A stretch of DNA of 64,000 nt from Physcomitrium patens. Taxonomy: Eukaryota > Streptophyta > Bryopsida > Funariales > Funariaceae. Location of the stretch: contig NC_037254.1 in NCBI RefSeq assembly GCF_000002425.4, positions 8,476,144 through 8,540,143 of the forward strand, read 5' to 3'. The notes below the pieces were generated by a model. It was given only the letters and a program-made list of their open reading frames with translations. It was not told where the DNA came from and did no database searches. The translations under genes and the position numbers were made by a program. This document shows, piece by piece, positions 59,293 to 64,000 of the stretch; the first letter of the stretch is position 1, and every line of letters begins with the position of its first letter.

Positions 59293-59608
59293 TATCAAGG
59301 ACATACACTAGGAAGTTGTAGAAGTTTCTAGAAGGTTCTAAAAAAACTATGTAGTTTGTAGAAGCTACTTGAGAAGCTTCCTAGCTCGTGGAAGCTGCTT
59401 GAAAAGCTTCCAAGTTTGTGGAAGCTACTTTAGAAGTTTCTTAGCTTGTAGTATATAAAAGAGGATCCTCAATCTCGACAACAAATCTCTTAGAATTCTA
59501 TCTTACCTCTCTAGTGTTGTTCTTGTACTCATCTGATTAATCTAGTTCTTACCGATTCTTCTTGAGCTTCTTGTTTAGATTTTTAGTGAGTATTCTCAAT
59601 TCGTGGCA
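59293..59608 (+). repeat. C2 3' LTR with three 30-bp units
   Basis: It is 316 bp. Units are at 59352-59381, 59382-59411 and 59412-59441, against five in the 5' LTR. A polypurine tract AAAGGAGGGATC lies just upstream at about 59279-59290. Confidence 0.9.
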
Positions 59609-60300
59609 CTTATCCTAGTCCATGTGTATGCCTTTGGAGGATACTACATGCCTCATAAAAGTGACTTCAGACTTCTAAAATTCATACTTTGATTGATTGT
59701 AATAGAAGCAACTAATTCATAGCTGACACAATACTTTTCATAGATGTTACTCATGCTTTATAGGGATTTTACTAAAGACTAAGATATCATCAATGAAAAT
59801 AATTACATACTTGTCTAAAAGGTTATGAAAAAATTTATCCATCTGACCCATGAAAGAGGTTGAAGCATTGATAAGGCCAAAGCTAAAACAAGCCATTCAA
59901 AATTTCCATAGCATGTACAAAATGCCATGTTTTTTATATCTTCTTTTAAAATAGGTATTTACCAATATTCACTCCAAAGGTCAAATTTGCTAAAGATGGT
60001 TGCACCTTAAAGTTGGTCAAGAAGATCATCTATGCTTGGAAGTAGATATGCATTCCTGACAATCTACTTATTAAAGTCTTCATAGCGGATGCAAAGTCAA
60101 AATCCACTATCATTTTTTGATATAAAGAGTACAAGTACTTTTTTTAGCGACATACTTTCTTAAATAAGGCCATTTTTTAAGATTTTAGATAATATCTTTT
60201 ATAACTCTTCAGGTTCATTTGGTGTTAGATGATAAATTGGCCAACTTACCGATTTGGCTCTAAACAATAGTTTTATTTGGAAGGAGGCACCTTGATCATG

Positions 60301-60895
60301 TGGCACATTATCGTGTTAAAAAGTAGTATAATATATAAAAATAATATAAAATATTATAAAAATTTAGATTATAATTAAAAATAAAATAGAAAAAATAAAA
60401 ATAAATAGAATAAAATATTTATCTTATTTATTTAAGTTTGTAATTTAAATTTTGTAATTAAATATAAAAATTTTGGATTTTTTAGTAAAAAATTAAGAAG
60501 GGCTTTGGAGTCAAAGGTATAATATTTTGACTCTTAGATCATTCCATATAGAAGGATAAGATGAATGATAGAGGATTTCATTTCTATTGGTTGAAAATCA
60601 TGCGCAATAGGCTTCAAGATGTTATTTTGGACCATACTAAAATTTGAGACCACTTTAAAGCAATCCATTTAAGGCAAGGTAGACCATTGAAAGCAAGCCA
60701 ATCCATTTGAAGATTAGAGGTTGGATTCAAAAAGTTTGTATTTTGGACTAGAATTTGGATGAAATAAATATATGATTTGGAGTTGTAATAGAAGAGATAT
60801 GGTTGTTTGAAGTTAGGATTTGATTTTCATACCTATTAATACTCATTGAAACATATAGAAAGTTGTAAGAAAGCTTTGAAGAATCAAAAAGTGAG

Positions 60896-60934
<39 letters not shown>

Positions 60935-61037
60935 TAAAGAATTATATTTTATATGAAGAAATAGATACATTTCAATCTAGGAAAAAAGAAGAAGAGCTAT
61001 TGGAAGTTAGTATTATAAATTGAGATTTTTTAGTAAG
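60301..61037. other. Unclassified AT-rich sequence with poly-A (34 A, 60899-60932)
   Basis: No gene is seen. The stretch from about 60480 to 60900 looks like repetitive non-coding sequence. The A34 run could be a retroposon tail, but no body or target duplication is recognised. Confidence 0.5.
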
Positions 61038-61597
61038 TATCAAAGACAAGAACTCGATGAAAAAGTAATTCAGACAAGTGATCCTTCACTCAAAGAAATG
61101 TAACAAAATATAAATAAACAAGTATGTATATTGAAAGAGAAACTGGAATGGCTATTGCCAAAGACTAAAAAATATGAAGACTTTTGAAACTAGACTGGAA
61201 ACAAGAAAAGAGTTGACAAGAGTGAAGAAGGCTTCATTCTTGTCTCTATATATACTATCTAACTAGGGGCTATGTCGCAACATTCTATAGGACCTCTAAT
61301 ATGTATTGACTTTGTAAGAAACATGCCTTGACTTATAAGGCAAGTTTTTCTACGTGTGGGCCACATTAATAGCTTGGTCTTCAAGCTAACAACATGTGTG
61401 GTACATGGCCAACTTATTGACGACGTTTTTAATCCAAAAAGTCAATTAAAGACACCTATAAAGTCAAAGCAACATCTATGAAGCTTCTAAGAAGCTTCCA
61501 TACTATATATTATAGAGTTAACTTATTTTTATCTATTTTTACTTATTTCTATCTATTTATATATGTAATTACTAGCTTACATGAGTATGTCCATGAC
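61038..61597 (-). repeat. B3 3' LTR
   Basis: It is 560 bp, tatcaaag...catgaca, and aligns along its length with the B1 LTRs. Just inside, on the minus strand, is the purine tract AGAAGGAGGGATAA. Confidence 0.92.
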
Positions 61598-61639
61598 ATT
61601 ATCCCTCCTTCTAGGGATGAGTTCTATGAAGAGCGATCA

Positions 61640-62062
61640 TCATATGTTGAGAAAATCTATGATACGACGAATTGTATTCGTCACATACTCTGATCTTTGT
61701 TCTATTCAAAGATGATTGATAGGGCCTCTCAACCATCGATAGTGTCACATACCATGGTGGGAAGACCACCCAATTATTTGATCATTGTTGAGGCCTTCAT
61801 AACTTCCTTCGAATAGAACATTTGGAACACCATCAGTAGTTGTTCCTACTTCTAGTAAAATCACCAAACATCAGGAGTCCCTTCCCAAGTCGTGATATCA
61901 AACGCATTGTATCTTGCCATCTATTCGAGAAAGAACATGTCGTTCTTCAAGATCTTCATCTCAATTGTATCATCTTAAAGGTTGTGACAATCATAATGTC
62001 TCGTCCGATAGGTCAACAAATGAAGGCTCTTAAGTTGAATCCACTGGTTGTTGGTTCTCCAT
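61640..62062 (-). pseudogene. B3 aORF
   Basis: The frame of exactly 423 bases starts MENQQPVDST and ends before TGA TGA. It has several internal stops, mostly TGA at positions where B1 has CGA or another sense codon. The C-terminal part reads SYEGLNNDQIIGW, then HYRWLRGPINHL and a helix-like end RRIIDFLNI. It lies 94 bases after the chromodomain stop. The plus-strand ORF over it (61840-62106) is antisense. Confidence 0.8.
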
Positions 62063-62156
62063 CTCCTGAGCATCACAACTACAAAGAAGCTACAAACAAG
62101 GATTGAAAGTAGAATGTTATCTTATCTAGATCTTGTTTCTTTTATAAAGAAGGTTT

Positions 62157-62585
62157 TCATCTTGATTTTGATAGATGTCGTCGATGAAAAGCCTCCATCA
62201 CCGTTGTTGCATTTGCAAGATTTTTTATTCGCTCCCATGTGCATTCACTAATATCATATCCGTGCCAATGGACAAGATATTCTAATTTATTTTGGCACCG
62301 CCTTGAATCTAAGACTTCTTCTACTTCAAAGTCTTCATTATTATCCACTTCTATAAGAGGAGGTGGAGCTTGTCGTCTTCTTAGTATGTCCACTATCTTG
62401 TATGGTTCAAGAAGAGACATGTGGAATACTAGATGGATTTTCATTGACTCTGGTAGATGTAAACCATATGCAACTAGATTGATTTGTGCAGAAATAGAAA
62501 ATGATCCAAGTCTTTGATAGTCCAACTTGTCACAAGGATGAGTGGTCTTGATATTGCGATGAAATAGCCATACCTTATTACCCAA
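62157..62585 (-). CDS. B3 integrase C-terminus and chromodomain (open, 142 codons)
   Basis: KVWLFHRNIKTTHPCDKLDY, QINLVAYGLHLPESMKI and FHMSLLEPYKIV precede the chromodomain FEVEEVLDSRRCQNKLEYL-VHWHGYDISECTWE. The domain is complete and ends with a basic tail (FHRRHLSKSR). The upstream link to the integrase core is broken near 62590-62660. Confidence 0.83.
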   Translation of the reverse strand: MGNKVWLFHRNIKTTHPCDKLDYQRLGSFSISAQINLVAYGLHLPESMKIHLVFHMSLLEPYKIVDILRRRQAPPPLIEVDNNEDFEVEEVLDSRRCQNKLEYLVHWHGYDISECTWERIKNLANATTVMEAFHRRHLSKSR

Positions 62586-62662
62586 GTGAAATGGTGGTTT
62601 TTCCTTTTGATAGACATCTGCATTGACCTTTTATTATTTTTGAGCTTCTTTTAACTACACCT

Positions 62663-63389
62663 TCATCGTTGCATGTAGCTTTGACAAATGAATTGCCAAA
62701 TCTTTCGCAGTAGGATTATCAACTTTTGAAAAGTCAAAAGTATCAAGTCATGGATGATAATCATAATTAGCAAAGAAAGGTGTTTGTTTTGTAGAAGAAT
62801 GTACCATGTTATTGTAAACAAACTCTGCCAATGGCAAAAGAGTTGTCCAATCATCTTATTGGTAGTTAATAGTATATCCTAAATATTGCTCCAAAACTTG
62901 ATTAACTTGCTCTGTTTGTCCATCAGTTTGAAGATGGAATGTCAAAGATAGTTTTATATCCATTTTTAGAATCTTGAAAAGAGTTTGCCAAAATCTTGAT
63001 ACAAATTGAATTCTCCTATCTGATATAATATCCTTGGATAATCCATAATAGCGATAGATATTGTCAAGAAAGAGCTTAGCTATTTCTTCACTTGTAATAG
63101 ATTTTGTACATGGTACAAAATGTGCCATTTTAGTAAATCGATCTATTATCATGAATATAGAGTCATAAAAATTTGAGATTGGAAGATCCGTGATGAAGTC
63201 CATAGAAACAAAAGACCATGGTTGTTTTGGAATGGATAATGGTTGAAGAAGTCCAAAGGGTCGATGACGAGGAGTTTTTGATCTTGAACAAACATCACAT
63301 AATTGTACAAAATCTTTGACTGCCTTCCACATTTGAAGCCACCAAAAATCCCTAGATATCAACTCCAAAGTCTTATTGTATCCAAAATG
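62663..63389 (-). pseudogene. B3 integrase core
   Basis: A 170-codon open stretch (62856-63368) has CDVCSRSKTPRHRPFG of the zinc finger, MDFITDLPISNFYDS, IISDRRIQFVSRFW and [16 protein letters not shown]. All three DDE residues are therefore present. A downstream piece to 62663 continues in another frame. Confidence 0.85.
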
Positions 63390-64000
63390 TCATGTTGTTA
63401 AGAAGTCGTGATGAGCTTGAAGAATATGTAAACGTGCTTCTCCTTCTGGAACATATAGGCATCCTTCGAAATAGAGTAGGTTGTTTTTGAACTCGAATTT
63501 AGAGGGATCATGAGATTTAGAAGAATTATTCTTCATATCATGAACAAGAGGGTCTGAAGACATACTTAATTGGACTTGCTTAAAAAAAGTTAAATCAATA
63601 GTCAATGTTAATTTTATTGCTTGAAGATGAAATTACTTTGGCTTCAAGAGAACCATTCTTTGTTGCTCAAAAGCTATATCTCCTTCTTTTGGTGGAAGAT
63701 AAGAATGTCTAGACAAAGCATCAGACAAACCTTGTTGTTTTCTTAGCCGATAAGTGATGATGAACTTGAATCTTGATAAAGACATCTTCCAATGAGCTTG
63801 ACGACAATTTAATACACGTGCTGACATAAAATATTCGAGGTTCTTATGATCCATATACACAATAATTGGACTAGAAGCGCCTTCTAGATAATGACACCAT
63901 TCTTGAAAAGAATCCACAATTGCAAGAAGTTCTTTATTGTGGATCTCATAATTGATTTCTGCTGCTAAACATTTTCTTAAATGAAAGGCTACTGGATGAA
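63390..64000 (-). pseudogene. B3 RNase H and linker
   Basis: MDSFQEWCHYLEG and VYMDHKNLEYFMSARVL belong to RNase H. A linker of about 70 codons (LTFFKQVQLSMSSDPLVHD) leads to integrase. It is cut by the window edge. Confidence 0.85.

Larger units (their letters stand above)
53568..59608 (+). mobile_element. C2: full-length C-family chromovirus, decayed
   Basis: The LTRs are 389 and 316 bp and differ mainly by the number of 30-bp units. Target duplication cttat is perfect at 53563-53567 and 59609-59613. The internal order is primer site, two-module hairpin leader, gag, protease, RT, RNase H, integrase, chromodomain, aORF and polypurine tract. It provides the complete version of what C1 has lost. 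Many stops make it inactive. Confidence 0.93.
51401..60300 (-). mobile_element. D: Ty3/gypsy remnant split by C2
   Basis: Minus-strand text before C2 gives the integrase C-terminus (HPIFHVLQLKKFH) and integrase core (IIFLDRLSKQFHLSAM) at 51625-52521, and degraded RNase H at about 52850-53560. After C2, at 59614-60250, RT appears with KYVIIFIDDILVFSK, a normal FIDD catalytic box. A possible chromodomain-like GYEVDNILEH lies near 51620. Gag, protease and clear LTRs are not seen. It is a different lineage from B and C. Confidence 0.72.
61038..64000 (-). mobile_element. B3: B-family element, 3' half (runs off the window)
   Basis: On the minus strand the window holds the 3' LTR, polypurine tract, aORF, chromodomain and integrase C-terminus, integrase core and RNase H. 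The 5' part lies beyond 64000. It is better preserved than B2, B5 and B6. Confidence 0.92.

Noticed and set aside
60899..60932. A34 run as the tail of a LINE or SINE
   Set aside because: No recognisable body or flanking duplication; kept only as a simple repeat.
61840..62106. Plus-strand ORF of 88 codons, with a similar one at 43423-43713, suggesting a conserved plus-strand gene
   Set aside because: It is antisense to the B-family aORF. The similarity follows from shared ancestry of the element, and the sense frame matches the C1 aORF while the antisense does not.

Overview
This window is a transposon-rich stretch of a flowering-plant nuclear genome; the species cannot be named from it. It holds one intact host gene, an SH3P2/SH3P3-type BAR-SH3 protein on the minus strand (CDS 31184-34458, ten coding exons, 369 residues). 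The reasons for calling it a plant are that gene's structure, an 18-base match to the plant tRNA-Trp 3' end at a primer-binding site, and nested, AT-drifting Ty3/gypsy LTR retrotransposons filling almost everything else.

Three main retroelement families recur and are named here for convenience. Family A has LTRs of about 1.26-1.86 kb, a tRNA-Trp primer site, no chromodomain, and an atypical pol with a DHGSE protease site and an FLDD reverse transcriptase. Family B has 561-bp LTRs and is a chromovirus. Family C has LTRs of about 316-472 bp and is a chromovirus with heat-shock-element-like LTRs. A fourth family, D, is a degraded Ty3/gypsy element on the minus strand.

The left 28.9 kb is a nested stack. 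A B-type remnant (B2) received A2, A2 received B1 (575-19983, target duplication ataat), and B1 received both A1 (1277-9784) and C1 (10009-14506, target duplication cttta). From 28.9 to 36 kb lie a pyrimidine/purine foldback, simple repeats and the host gene with its GC-rich upstream region. From 38.2 to 50.6 kb are decayed B5, an A-type solo LTR, B6 and C3. From about 51.4 to 60.3 kb is element D split by C2 (53568-59608, target duplication cttat). From 61038 to the window end is B3.

The most novel item is a small extra reading frame in families B and C, always between the chromodomain and the 3' LTR. It is about 140 codons in B and 115 in C, with a shared C-terminal domain around [F/Y]RWL.GP.NH and a very basic N-terminal part in C. 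It is recognisable in seven elements and is fully open in C1, although C1 has lost reverse transcriptase, RNase H and most of integrase. Also notable are perfect four-unit heat-shock elements in both C1 LTRs, repeated hairpin modules in the C leader, conserved gag/pol frame breaks in all three families, and the unusual family A polymerase.
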